A stretch of 64,000 bases of DNA, taken from assembly GCA_003249225.1 (NCBI GenBank), contig QKJQ01000015.1, positions 248,001 to 312,000 of the forward strand, in the 5' to 3' direction. Each line of letters starts with the position of its first letter. The first letter of the stretch is position 1. Positions 17,465-25,639 of this stretch are shown here, piece after piece. The stretch comes from Clostridia bacterium. GTDB taxonomy: Bacteria > Bacillota > Clostridia > Lachnospirales > Lachnospiraceae. The position numbers and the translations under genes are program-made. Under the pieces are notes generated by a model. It was not told where the DNA came from, did not search any database, and saw nothing but the letters and a program-made list of their open reading frames with translations.

Positions 17465-18943
17465 TTACTGAGCTATAAAACCAGTCTCACAGTTTTCTTC
17501 GCCAAATACATTGAATGCTTCGCTGCAGATGGTATCATACATTTCCTGTGCAGTACATTCACCGGCAAGAAGAGCCTGGAATTTTGGAGCAATTACTTCT
17601 GACATCAGAGTCGATGCATCGCTGCTCATCTCTGCTGTAATTCCTGTAGGAGGTGCAACAACGAGGCTGATCTCTCTTGCTGCTGCTGCAAGGTTCGCTG
17701 CATCACGGTCTTCTACCACATAAGCGCTCATTGCCTCACGTCCTGATTCACAAACGCTGTCAAGGTAAAGCTCAGCATCCGTCGCTGCGGCACGGTCACC
17801 GGAGCAAAGGAAATCAAGCGCTAACATAACATTGGCAAGATGTTCGTCTGTCGTATCATTGTTTCTGAGTGCAACAAGACCGTCAACAGATCCGTAGCAA
17901 GATTCTGTTACGCCATCCATGGTAGGAATTGGAAGAAATGCATATTCAACATTGATGGAACCTTCTACTGCTGTACCGTCAGCTGCTGCGATTGCTGCGT
18001 TGTTCTTTGTAATATTTCCTTCAAACAGAGGCATTGCTTTACCAAAAATCATGGCATTTCCTGTTTCACACATTACCATTCTCTGGGATGCATCCACACC
18101 GTAGTTTGGTGTATAGCCTGAATTAGCCATATCAGAGATAGCAGTTAAAAGGTTCAGCATATTCTCGCTTGTATAAGCGTATTTTAACTCTGAGGTAAAT
18201 GGATTGGTAAGTCCGGCACTGATACCAAAGATGTTCAGGTAATCCGCTGCTGTTGCTGCGGAGGATGCAAATACGAATCCATAACAGTCGTCGGTTGTTC
18301 CATTTGAAATTGCTGTTAAGAATTCATCGTAGGTCCAGCCATTCTGCTGTACCGATGCTACATCAACCCCGGCTGCTGTTAACATTTCCTTGTTCGCACC
18401 GATGGACTGAATGGTAATATAGAGCGGAAGTCCGTAGGTAACACCTTCCAGTGTCATATAGTCAAGTGCATTCTGATCGTAATCAGCAAGTCTGTCTGCA
18501 CTCATGTAGTCTGCAATGTTGATGCCAACGCCCATCTCAACATAGGTTCCGATGCTTGCATAAGAAACTTCTGCAATATCCGGTGCCTGTCCGGCAAGAG
18601 CTGTCGTGTTAAGCTTTTCTGTGTGATCATCCCAAGAAGTTGCTGTAATTTCAAGGGTAAGGTTCGGATACATTTCATGGAACTGTTCTGCATAAACTGC
18701 CATCTTATCAAGGTAAGTGCTGGTTACCGGTGGTACCATAACTGTAATGACGTCCTCTGCTGCGGTTGATGTGTCCGTTGCTGCATCGGTAGGGGCTGCG
18801 GTTGCATCCGCTGAACCAGCGGCTTCGGTCGCTGCCGGTGCTGATGTAGGGTCTGCTGCATTATTGCTATCACTGTTACCGCATGCAGTCAGTGCAAATA
18901 CCATTACGGAAGCCAGAGCAAGTGCCAATATTCTTTTTTTCAT
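17465..18943 (-). CDS. Extracellular sugar-binding lipoprotein, probable murein-sugar receptor
   Basis: 492 residues. A lipoprotein signal ends VFALTACGN, followed by an Ala/Thr/Asp-rich linker to about residue 65, then a family-1 solute-binding fold (VITVMVPPVTSTYLDKMAVYAEQFHEMYP, GQAPDIAEVSYA). It is anchored to the outer membrane face and delivers sugar to the two permeases encoded downstream. First gene of the salvage operon, with AGGAGGAATTACTTT before the ATG. The ligand (GlcNAc-MurNAc, anhydro-muropeptide or free MurNAc) is inferred only from neighbours. Confidence 0.85.
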   Translation of the reverse strand: MKKRILALALASVMVFALTACGNSDSNNAADPTSAPAATEAAGSADATAAPTDAATDTSTAAEDVITVMVPPVTSTYLDKMAVYAEQFHEMYPNLTLEITATSWDDHTEKLNTTALAGQAPDIAEVSYASIGTYVEMGVGINIADYMSADRLADYDQNALDYMTLEGVTYGLPLYITIQSIGANKEMLTAAGVDVASVQQNGWTYDEFLTAISNGTTDDCYGFVFASSAATAADYLNIFGISAGLTNPFTSELKYAYTSENMLNLLTAISDMANSGYTPNYGVDASQRMVMCETGNAMIFGKAMPLFEGNITKNNAAIAAADGTAVEGSINVEYAFLPIPTMDGVTESCYGSVDGLVALRNNDTTDEHLANVMLALDFLCSGDRAAATDAELYLDSVCESGREAMSAYVVEDRDAANLAAAAREISLVVAPPTGITAEMSSDASTLMSEVIAPKFQALLAGECTAQEMYDTICSEAFNVFGEENCETGFIAQ

Positions 18944-19009
18944 AAAGTAATTCCTCCTGAGTTAATCAATTGCGTATAAGATTCCCTATTTACTGTTCTC
19001 TTTGTACTT

Positions 19010-19094
19010 GTTACGGTCGTAACCCGTACAGCTTTTGTGTAACTTGATTTTGTTACCTGTCGTAATGTTACCATATTGATTTGCTGCGATTATA
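19010..19094 (-). promoter_or_regulatory. Candidate promoter and GTTAC operator cluster of the salvage operon
   Basis: A TATAAT -10 (19089-19094, minus strand) has only a weak -35. Just downstream lie repeated GTTAC/GTAAC half sites: GTTACG-GT-CGTAAC (19010-19023), GTAAC with GTTAC eight bases apart (about 19039-19056) and TTAC-N5-GTAA (19053-19065). Position between promoter and first gene fits a repressor site, most simply MurR. The remaining 18944-19009 is leader. Confidence 0.45.
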
Positions 19095-19273
19095 AAAACT
19101 GCCATTAATGTTAAACTCGTGTACCTGCGCGCATACGAATTGTCGATCCACTTCTATAATCTTCTTTGATTATGGTGCTATTGTAAAGACAAGAGGCGGG
19201 AATGTCAACAGGTATTTAGAACGTTATTTCATGTCTGCATTGTCCATTTGAAACTTTATTTCACGTTTTAAAT

Positions 19274-19353
19274 TGCAAAAAAACACAAAATTTTCAATCA
19301 TTTTCGCGTTTCATTTTAAACAATTCATCGCATTTGATTGTAAATTTTGTGTT
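19274..19353 (-). terminator. Terminator-like inverted repeat after the four-paralog cluster
   Basis: AACACAAAATTT (19282-19293) and AAATTTTGTGTT (19342-19353) form a perfect 12-bp AT-rich stem with a 48-base loop. On the minus strand a seven-base T-run follows. The loop is long, so efficiency is uncertain. Nothing else gene-like was seen in 19095-19436. Confidence 0.5.
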
Positions 19354-19436
19354 AACTATGTTATTCACAGAACTGTAAACTTCCATTCTGCTACATTATA
19401 CGTAATTTCGTTATAAATTTTGGTATATTGTTTCAG

Positions 19437-20483
19437 TTAAGAAAGGATACTTTCGCTTTCTATTCGATCTGAAAATATCTCTCCATGAATACCGGAAAAA
19501 GTTTCGATTCTGCAAAATGCATCCTGAACTTTCTGCATAGTCTCTCTGTTATAAGGTACTGTTGCCATATAAATTCTTTGTCCGCTTTTCTGCTTCAAAA
19601 TAATTTTACAATGACTTATTTTTTCTTTTTTTTGCAGAGGTTCCGTATAAATTTTTTCAATTTCTTCGTATCTGTAAGCATGAAAGATGAATTGTCCACT
19701 GACCAGAAACCGTGGGGTCACGTAAAAATTTCCTGGACTATAATAGGTGGCATCTTGCTGGTGCAGGTCTTCCTGCACCATTGTAAGTAATGCTTTGTCG
19801 CATTGTGTGATATTCTTATAGTACTTCCTTCTTCTGCTTGCCTTCGATGCTGTTAAAGCTATGTACAGAACAATCACCGTCGCCAGAATCTGAAAAGTGA
19901 CAGCAAAAACAGTATCATCCAATATACTGATCGTTTGTGTTGCATCAAGCATTCTTACGCCAAACACTTCTTGAAAATTGTTGTCATTTACATAGTTTTT
20001 GCCAAATGTTATATTAAAGCTCTCGACCGCAAAATCGTGTATCTCGGCTGTTATCTCTGTTGGTACTCCTTTTATTACATAGTCCCCGGGGTCGACCGCC
20101 GCATCCGTATCGGAATAGGTATGCTCGACCAAATCTGCATACTTTTCATAATCCTTATTTGTTATCTTAACCAGATATGCCTTATGATCATCTGTTATTG
20201 CAAATACACATACAAAAGATTGTACTACACCTTCTGAAAATGGTTGTGTAAGATAGATAGGTTCAATTTTAGCATACTTTTGGGAAAGAAGTTCAGACTG
20301 AAAAAAATCAGGATCCTCGATCAGCCGTTCGACCTTTGCTTTTGAAACTATAAAAATACCTATACTGATTATAAAGAGTACTGCAATTAATGCAAGGATT
20401 GTTCCCTGTGTTTTTTTTGAAGCTTTCCGAGGGACCATCATCATCAATAGCTCATCCTTTTCTATCCTGTCCTCTTTCTTCAT
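19437..20483 (-). CDS. Tandem-paralog membrane protein 1, function unknown
   Basis: 348 residues, not recognised with confidence. Order: short basic N-terminus, membrane segment at about 25-45, extracytoplasmic domain 46-195, membrane segment at about 197-217 and cytoplasmic domain 218-348. The outer domain opens with DPDFFQSELLSQKYAKIEP and closes with NFQEVFGVRMLDAT just before the second membrane segment. Both motifs recur in the three neighbouring genes. The cytoplasmic part (FYVTPRFLVSGQFIFHAYRYEEIEKIY) reads like a small beta-barrel, PH-like domain; this is only a guess. No catalytic motif is seen. Last gene of a four-gene minus-strand cluster. The start follows GGGAGAAAAGA. Confidence 0.75.
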   Translation of the reverse strand: MKKEDRIEKDELLMMMVPRKASKKTQGTILALIAVLFIISIGIFIVSKAKVERLIEDPDFFQSELLSQKYAKIEPIYLTQPFSEGVVQSFVCVFAITDDHKAYLVKITNKDYEKYADLVEHTYSDTDAAVDPGDYVIKGVPTEITAEIHDFAVESFNITFGKNYVNDNNFQEVFGVRMLDATQTISILDDTVFAVTFQILATVIVLYIALTASKASRRRKYYKNITQCDKALLTMVQEDLHQQDATYYSPGNFYVTPRFLVSGQFIFHAYRYEEIEKIYTEPLQKKEKISHCKIILKQKSGQRIYMATVPYNRETMQKVQDAFCRIETFSGIHGEIFSDRIESESILS

Positions 20484-20546
20484 TCTTTTCTCCCCATTTT
20501 CCCTTTATATTATTCCAATAAATCAGTTCTCTAATAAATTGTCTGG

Positions 20547-21542
20547 TCACCGTTTTCCCTGACGGATTCGATCTCTTGCCTCATCAATAAAACTTTGAAC
20601 TTCACATCTTGTTTCATACCGGTCATTTGTATCACCAAGGATCAGTTTCTTTTTTCCTTTTTTTACAGCATAAATCCATACTGTACTTGAAGTTCTGGAC
20701 TTCATCTTTAGTGTGTAGTAAATATCCTTAATATCCTGATATCTTATAGCAACAAAACCGTATTTTAAAGAAACAAGATATTCTCTGGTAAGATAGATCT
20801 GCGCATCCTCACAATGAAGCGTTTCCGGATCGGATAACGAGTTGATTATGTGATGCATCATACCAGGCATGAATCTACGAAGTGCAGCTTTCGTCCGAAT
20901 CCTTCGAAGCATATCCAGTCTTATGAGCTTCACATATTCAATAGAGGCAACAACTATAAAAATCATCAGAATGATTATTATGCCCAAATGATCTCCATCA
21001 CCAGCTGTTGTATCGAGCATATATCTGCCAAATACTTCTTCAAAATTATCCATACTTACTGCAGCGTCCAAAGCCATGCTGCTGTAGCAATCTACCACAC
21101 TTTCTTTTATTTCGCCCGGGATTTTCTTTACTTTCCCCTTCATAGCGGAAACATTTTCCGGGGCTGGATCACCAAAGTAGGTAAAGTTATAAACAGCGCT
21201 GTACTTTGCTTTTTCTTCTTTACTCAAAAAGACGATATAAGGCTTTTTATCCTGATCAAGTACCAGTACATATCGATCCGCGCTGCTTTCTATTTTCAAG
21301 TCAACCGACAGATAATAAGGTGTTATTTGACCATACACCTGATTACTAAGTTCTGGTTGAAAAAGATCCATATCACCAGTCATCCTTTTACTCGTACCTG
21401 CATCAAGTCTGTTCAACATAATACAGACCAGAATACTTCCCAGTATCAAGGTAAGAAAGACCACATGATGCACCGGGTATATCTGGGTAAGAAGAATTCT
21501 TACAACTTCCGGGTATTCCGAGTAACGCTCCTCACTTTTCAT
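20547..21542 (-). CDS. Tandem-paralog membrane protein 2, function unknown
   Basis: 331 residues from the ATG at 21542, which sits after AGGAATGGGG; an ATG four codons earlier lies inside that ribosome site. Same order as paralog 1: membrane segment (HHVVFLTLILGSILVCI), outer domain opening DMDLFQPELSNQVYGQITP and closing NFEEVFGRYMLDTTAG, second membrane segment (IIIILMIFIVVASIEYV), then a cytoplasmic domain with IYLTREYLVSLKYGFVAIRY and the ending RIRQGKR. Identity to paralog 1 is low but motif spacing is kept, so the duplication is old. The leader resembles the third hairpin of the repeat modules (TGCA...TGCA, then AGGAATGGGG). Confidence 0.75.
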   Translation of the reverse strand: MKSEERYSEYPEVVRILLTQIYPVHHVVFLTLILGSILVCIMLNRLDAGTSKRMTGDMDLFQPELSNQVYGQITPYYLSVDLKIESSADRYVLVLDQDKKPYIVFLSKEEKAKYSAVYNFTYFGDPAPENVSAMKGKVKKIPGEIKESVVDCYSSMALDAAVSMDNFEEVFGRYMLDTTAGDGDHLGIIIILMIFIVVASIEYVKLIRLDMLRRIRTKAALRRFMPGMMHHIINSLSDPETLHCEDAQIYLTREYLVSLKYGFVAIRYQDIKDIYYTLKMKSRTSSTVWIYAVKKGKKKLILGDTNDRYETRCEVQSFIDEARDRIRQGKR

Positions 21543-21611
21543 CTCTTTCCCCATTCCTTTGCATTTATGTGCATTGTTACATGCTTACTTTTTTCTTTGT
21601 ACTTATCCATC

Positions 21612-22997
21612 TCATAGCATTTTCTTCTTTTTCAGCGATGATGTAAAATTGTTCATTAAGTGGAACCATAAAAGTCGTCCGAAAAAACTGGCTACTAAAA
21701 TAACGATTACCATGATTGCATATAAAATCAAATCATCTGCCAGAAGAAGTTTTTTCGTGGTATCAAGCATCGATACACCAACGACATCTTCAAAATTCTC
21801 TTCATCGACCGAATCATACCCATATAAATAATTCAGCTCCTCAATGGCATAATCCCTTACATCTTCAGGGATTAAATCCGGTACTCCGTTAAAGGTAATC
21901 GAGCCCGGGTATGGTATATCTTCATACATATAGCGAATCAGTTCACTGCAGTCAGCATACACTTCCTCAGATATACGAATAATATACGGATAGCCATCCT
22001 CGGAAAACGCAAGCAGATACTTTGAAGAATCATCAAGATTTTCTGCAAAATATTCATCCAGCAAATAAGGGGTTGCCGTAGCATACTTTTGTGTTGTTGC
22101 CGTTGGCATAAATAACTTTGGATTCTCCATCATTGATGTACTTCTGTAATTTATTATTAGCACGATGATGGTATAAACCACCAGTGCTCCTCCACAAATA
22201 GAAAGGATACTTCGTATTCTCTTTCTCTTTTTTACTTTTTTATCTTCCTGCTTTTGAAGCATCTGTTGGTTCTTGAATCTTATAAATTCATCAAGTTCCT
22301 GCTCCTTTTGCGAGCTGTCTTCGGATTCTTCGGCTTCCGTGCCCTCTGCTGCATAGAAGGCCTCCCCTGTAGGGTAGCTTACCTGACTCTCCGAGGCAGG
22401 TTTATTAATTAACTCTTTTTGGAACATGATAAGATCATCTAAGCCAAGAAGATAATCTTCCTTCCGGTACTTAATCAAGTCAGAAACGATGATGAATTTC
22501 TTGCCCTCTCTTGTCTCAAGAATCAACCTTGTCAGTACTTCTCTTTTTAATCGAATCACCTGTTTATATTCAACATTTTTGATTTCACTGTATTTCAATA
22601 CAAGTAATCCACATTTCCCACTGATTAGATATTGTTTTGTAAGACAAAGTCCAGCACTTTCATAATGCTTTGTGTCTTCTCCCTTTAATTCATCAAGAAT
22701 GACTGCGATCCACCCATCCGACAATTGATTCATGGTTTCTCTGGTCCTATGTTTTTTTCTTATAGCCTGAATCAGAACAACGCAATACATAAAAACAAAA
22801 ACACCCAACATAATGAGTAAGCCAACCAATGAATCATTTTCCTGACCAGATTCCTTCTCAATGAAGCTTGCAATCACACAAAAGATTGTTAAAAAAATAA
22901 TAGCCGCGAGAAAAACTGCCTGTCTTCTCCCTGCTTCTTTGTCCTTCAATAGTTTTTTAAATTCATCCGGCAGCTTTCTTTTCGTATCCTCATTCAT
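21612..22997 (-). CDS. Tandem-paralog membrane protein 3, permuted domain order
   Basis: 461 residues from the ATG at 22997, after GGAGGGAG; a TTG seven codons upstream is unlikely. It holds the same two domains as its neighbours in the opposite order. First come two membrane segments (about 20-40 and 52-75), then the cytoplasmic beta domain (LCLTKQYLISGKCGLLVLKYSEIK, about 85-200) and an acidic linker rich in Glu/Ser/Gln (about 205-255). After these, a membrane segment (about 262-285) leads to the outer domain, which opens NPKLFMPTATTQKYATATP and closes NFEDVVGVSMLDTTKK, followed by a last membrane segment and a basic tail. No known enzyme motif is visible. Confidence 0.75.
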   Translation of the reverse strand: MNEDTKRKLPDEFKKLLKDKEAGRRQAVFLAAIIFLTIFCVIASFIEKESGQENDSLVGLLIMLGVFVFMYCVVLIQAIRKKHRTRETMNQLSDGWIAVILDELKGEDTKHYESAGLCLTKQYLISGKCGLLVLKYSEIKNVEYKQVIRLKREVLTRLILETREGKKFIIVSDLIKYRKEDYLLGLDDLIMFQKELINKPASESQVSYPTGEAFYAAEGTEAEESEDSSQKEQELDEFIRFKNQQMLQKQEDKKVKKRKRIRSILSICGGALVVYTIIVLIINYRSTSMMENPKLFMPTATTQKYATATPYLLDEYFAENLDDSSKYLLAFSEDGYPYIIRISEEVYADCSELIRYMYEDIPYPGSITFNGVPDLIPEDVRDYAIEELNYLYGYDSVDEENFEDVVGVSMLDTTKKLLLADDLILYAIMVIVILVASFFGRLLWFHLMNNFTSSLKKKKML

Positions 22998-23147
22998 AAA
23001 AAATCTCCCTCCACGCAATATATACTGAAACAGTTTACTGGATTATTGTGGTGATTTCAAGAATTTAATTCCTTCACAAAGTTTTGAAAGGATTGATTAC
23101 AAAAAGGCCAGCCTATTCTTTTTTCTGCTCATTCTGCCTTCTCCCTG

Positions 23148-24176
23148 TTACCATCGATCCGTCAAAAGCTTACTCGTTGTTCCAAGCATTCTTTCACGTT
23201 CCCATATATGAATTTGCTCCTGAATTTGTTTCATTAAATTTTCTGCTGCCGCTTTATTCTTTGGTGTATCCTTAAGGCTGGCCAGTACCATCCTTTTTCT
23301 TTTTGTTGTATCAACCATAAGCTTTGTATAAATAACTTCTCTGGTAATATTGACCGTTGCCGATTCCAGATAAACAAAGCGAACATCTTCAAGCCAGCAG
23401 ATTTCAAAACCTGACTGCAGATTGATAATCACACTGCTGTTACTATATAAATCCGCTTCTTCCCAGTAATGAAGTTTGTCCTTTTTTATGTTCTCTGCGA
23501 GACTTGTGATGGTTTCTTTACCGTAATCTGCAATCAGGTTCAAATAACGGTTCCTTTTTTTCTTATTTGGCATTAATAAAAGTGGAATCGCCAGGAATCC
23601 AGCAGCCAGCCAGACTCCCACAATAAGTATGACTATATCCAAATCAGACAGAGTTTTTGATGCATCAAGCAATCTGATACCAAGTATTTCATCAAAATTA
23701 GCTTCATCAACAACATCGTCTCCCCAGAACTGATTATATCCTTCTAACGCAAACCCTTTGACATCTTCGTCTATCTCTGCAGGCACACCCTTTATTACTT
23801 TACATTGTGGAAACGGTAGATCCGATGAATAGGTAAAATCAATAAGTTCAGCATATTCTGCGAAATTTTTCTTATTCAGTTGTACAATATAGGAATTCAT
23901 CTGTTTGTCGACAACAAATACAATTAAATCGCCTGAATTCTCTTCATAAGCAAAGGATTCCGACATCATATACGGAACAATCTGTGCAAAGCTTTGATTC
24001 TTCTTTGAAGGTTGAAACAGTTCTGGATCTAGCAGTATAAAGGCCAAAGCATCAGCAATAATAAGAGCAACACATAAAAAGACGAAACAGCAAATCAGCC
24101 TTAGTTTCCATTGTTCCATTCCCGGCAGTATTTTTCTTAATTCTTTCGGCAAATCTCTTTCTTTCGTTTTTATCAT
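23148..24176 (-). CDS. Tandem-paralog membrane protein 4, function unknown
   Basis: 342 residues with the layout of paralogs 1 and 2: membrane segment at about 27-50 (ICCFVFLCVALIIADALAFI), outer domain opening DPELFQPSKKNQSFAQIVP and closing NFDEILGIRLLDASKT, membrane segment at about 185-205, then a cytoplasmic domain (ADLYSNSSVIINLQSGFEICWLEDVRFVY). It is the promoter-proximal gene of the cluster. The start ATG lacks a close ribosome site; a strong one (GGGGGGAGGG) sits 47 bases upstream before an 8-codon frame, so translation may depend on coupling. Function not recognised. Confidence 0.72.
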   Translation of the reverse strand: MIKTKERDLPKELRKILPGMEQWKLRLICCFVFLCVALIIADALAFILLDPELFQPSKKNQSFAQIVPYMMSESFAYEENSGDLIVFVVDKQMNSYIVQLNKKNFAEYAELIDFTYSSDLPFPQCKVIKGVPAEIDEDVKGFALEGYNQFWGDDVVDEANFDEILGIRLLDASKTLSDLDIVILIVGVWLAAGFLAIPLLLMPNKKKRNRYLNLIADYGKETITSLAENIKKDKLHYWEEADLYSNSSVIINLQSGFEICWLEDVRFVYLESATVNITREVIYTKLMVDTTKRKRMVLASLKDTPKNKAAAENLMKQIQEQIHIWERERMLGTTSKLLTDRW

Positions 24177-24181
24177 TTTTT

Positions 24182-24232
24182 TATGACACCGTCCTCACAT
24201 ATTCCAGGATATTGTTGTCATACCCTCCCCCC
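24182..24232 (-). promoter_or_regulatory. Leader of the paralog cluster: short upstream frame inside a hairpin
   Basis: The minus-strand ribosome site GGGGGGAGGG (24232-24223) is followed by ATG at 24221 and an 8-residue frame, MTTISWNM, stopping at 24195. TATGACA (24222-24216) and TGTCATA (24188-24182) enclose this frame in a perfect 7-bp stem that ends just before the start of paralog 4. Translational coupling or attenuation is possible. Confidence 0.45.
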
Positions 24233-24253
24233 ACGCAATTAGAAACAAGGATA

Positions 24254-24282
24254 ATTGTATTATAATTGTAAGTATTTAACAA
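24254..24282 (-). promoter_or_regulatory. Candidate promoter of the four-paralog cluster
   Basis: Minus-strand -35 TTGTTA (24277-24282), 17-base spacer and -10 TACAAT (24254-24259), placed about 20 bases before the strong ribosome site at 24223-24232. Confidence 0.55.
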
Positions 24283-24309
24283 GGTTTTTATGGATTTTCT
24301 CATAATAAA

Positions 24310-24370
24310 ATATGCTTCTCCTGGGAAGACAGTTCTTTATGCAAACTATCTTTCACTATGAGAAGCATAT
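24310..24370 (-). terminator. Terminator-like inverted repeat after the dehydrogenase gene
   Basis: ATATGCTTCTC (24310-24320) and GAGAAGCATAT (24360-24370) form a perfect 11-bp stem with a 39-base loop, followed on the minus strand by TTTTATTATG. It lies 65 bases after the dehydrogenase stop and may end the long glycan operon. Confidence 0.6.
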
Positions 24371-24435
24371 CTTAATTGCCTATTCCTAAAAGGCTTTCTG
24401 CTTGTTTTGTATCAACACTTTACAGATTTACCATT

Positions 24436-25479
24436 CTAGAATTTAATTACGGCTTTAATAACGTCATCCTTGTGATTCACATTGTAATCCACTGCCTCGA
24501 TTACCTCAGAAAAATCATAGGTATGGGACACGATGGATTTAAGTGGAATTCTTCCGCTGCTGACTGCGGAAATTGCTGCAGGATACAGATTGCGATAGCG
24601 GTAAACGCTATAAATCGTACCCTCCATGGCATTCAGGGTCGCAATGTCAAGCTCGAGTACTGGTTCCGGCGACACACCGACAAGAGTTACTTTACCGCCT
24701 CGTTTGATCAGACGGCAGGTCTGCAGGGTCGTAAACCTGTTACCGGCACATTCATAGACCTGGTCTACCCCTTCGCCCGGTAATGTCTTTATAAATGCTT
24801 CGATGTCTTCTGTCTTTCCATTGAATACTCTGGTCGCACCGACTTCTTTTGCCTTTTGCAGTCGTTTATCCAGCACATCCACTGCATAGATCTCACTTAC
24901 TCCGCGGGCACGAAGCGACATAATGGTAACAAGGCCGATGCATCCACATCCTAAAACCACAGCCTTTTCCCCAAGTTTCGCACCCGACAGTTCGCAGGCA
25001 TGCATACCAACCGCCAATGGCTCCATCAGCGCACCTTCGAGCGTTGAGACATTCTCCGGAAGCTTAAAACACATGCTGGCATCATGGGCACAGTATTCCG
25101 AAAAGACTCCGTCCTTCTCTTTTGGAATTGCCATGAACTTTACACTTTTACAAAGGTTGTATAAGCCTTTTCTGCACTCTTCACACTCACCGCACGGAAC
25201 CCCCGGTTCAATTGCCACACGGTCACCGACCTTAAGATTTGTAACCTTACTGCCGACTTCCACGATAACACCGCCCGGTTCATGTCCCAGAACCAGCGGT
25301 CCATCCGGTACCCAGTTCGCCAGACGCCCTTCTTTGTAAAAATGAAGATCCGACCCACATACACCAACATACTCAAGCTTAATCAGAACTTCCTTTTCCT
25401 TGATCTGCGGAATGTCCTTTTTTGTCCACTCCATCTTCATCGGTCCCGTCATGACCGCAACCTTCATTTTGCCTTCCAT
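24436..25479 (-). CDS. Zinc-dependent sugar-alcohol/polyol-type dehydrogenase (MDR family)
   Basis: 347 residues from the ATG at 25479, placed 6 bases after GAGG at the end of a repeat leader; the Met at 25491 lies within that ribosome site and the Met at 25467 is an alternative. Medium-chain dehydrogenase features are complete: catalytic zinc site CGSDLHFY and GHEPGGVIVEVG, structural zinc cysteines in PCGECEECRKGLYNLC, and the Rossmann motif VLGCGCIGLVTI. It resembles sorbitol/xylitol/threonine dehydrogenases and should use NAD(H). Position at the end of the glycan operon suggests oxidation of a released sugar or sugar alcohol. Confidence 0.85.
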   Translation of the reverse strand: MEGKMKVAVMTGPMKMEWTKKDIPQIKEKEVLIKLEYVGVCGSDLHFYKEGRLANWVPDGPLVLGHEPGGVIVEVGSKVTNLKVGDRVAIEPGVPCGECEECRKGLYNLCKSVKFMAIPKEKDGVFSEYCAHDASMCFKLPENVSTLEGALMEPLAVGMHACELSGAKLGEKAVVLGCGCIGLVTIMSLRARGVSEIYAVDVLDKRLQKAKEVGATRVFNGKTEDIEAFIKTLPGEGVDQVYECAGNRFTTLQTCRLIKRGGKVTLVGVSPEPVLELDIATLNAMEGTIYSVYRYRNLYPAAISAVSSGRIPLKSIVSHTYDFSEVIEAVDYNVNHKDDVIKAVIKF

Positions 25480-25488
25480 ACTTTTCCT

Positions 25489-25580
25489 CATTTCTGCGCT
25501 GTTTTACGCATATCAAGTTTGAACGAGTGGTGATGCGTGAGGTACAAACTTGCTTATGAAAGCATTATCTATTTCTTTCA
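25489..25580 (-). repeat. Three-hairpin leader module, copy 2 (before the dehydrogenase)
   Basis: On the minus strand: TGAAAG/CTTTCA (25580-25575 with 25562-25557), CAAGTTTG/CAAACTTG (25552-25545 with 25521-25514), and TGCGT pairing with GCGCA (one G-U) at 25508-25496, followed by GAAATGAGG and the dehydrogenase start. Confidence 0.8.
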
Positions 25581-25639
25581 CTTAGCTCCCATCTGAAACA
25601 AACATAAATACCTGCATCTCTTTTCATGTCATAAAAGGT

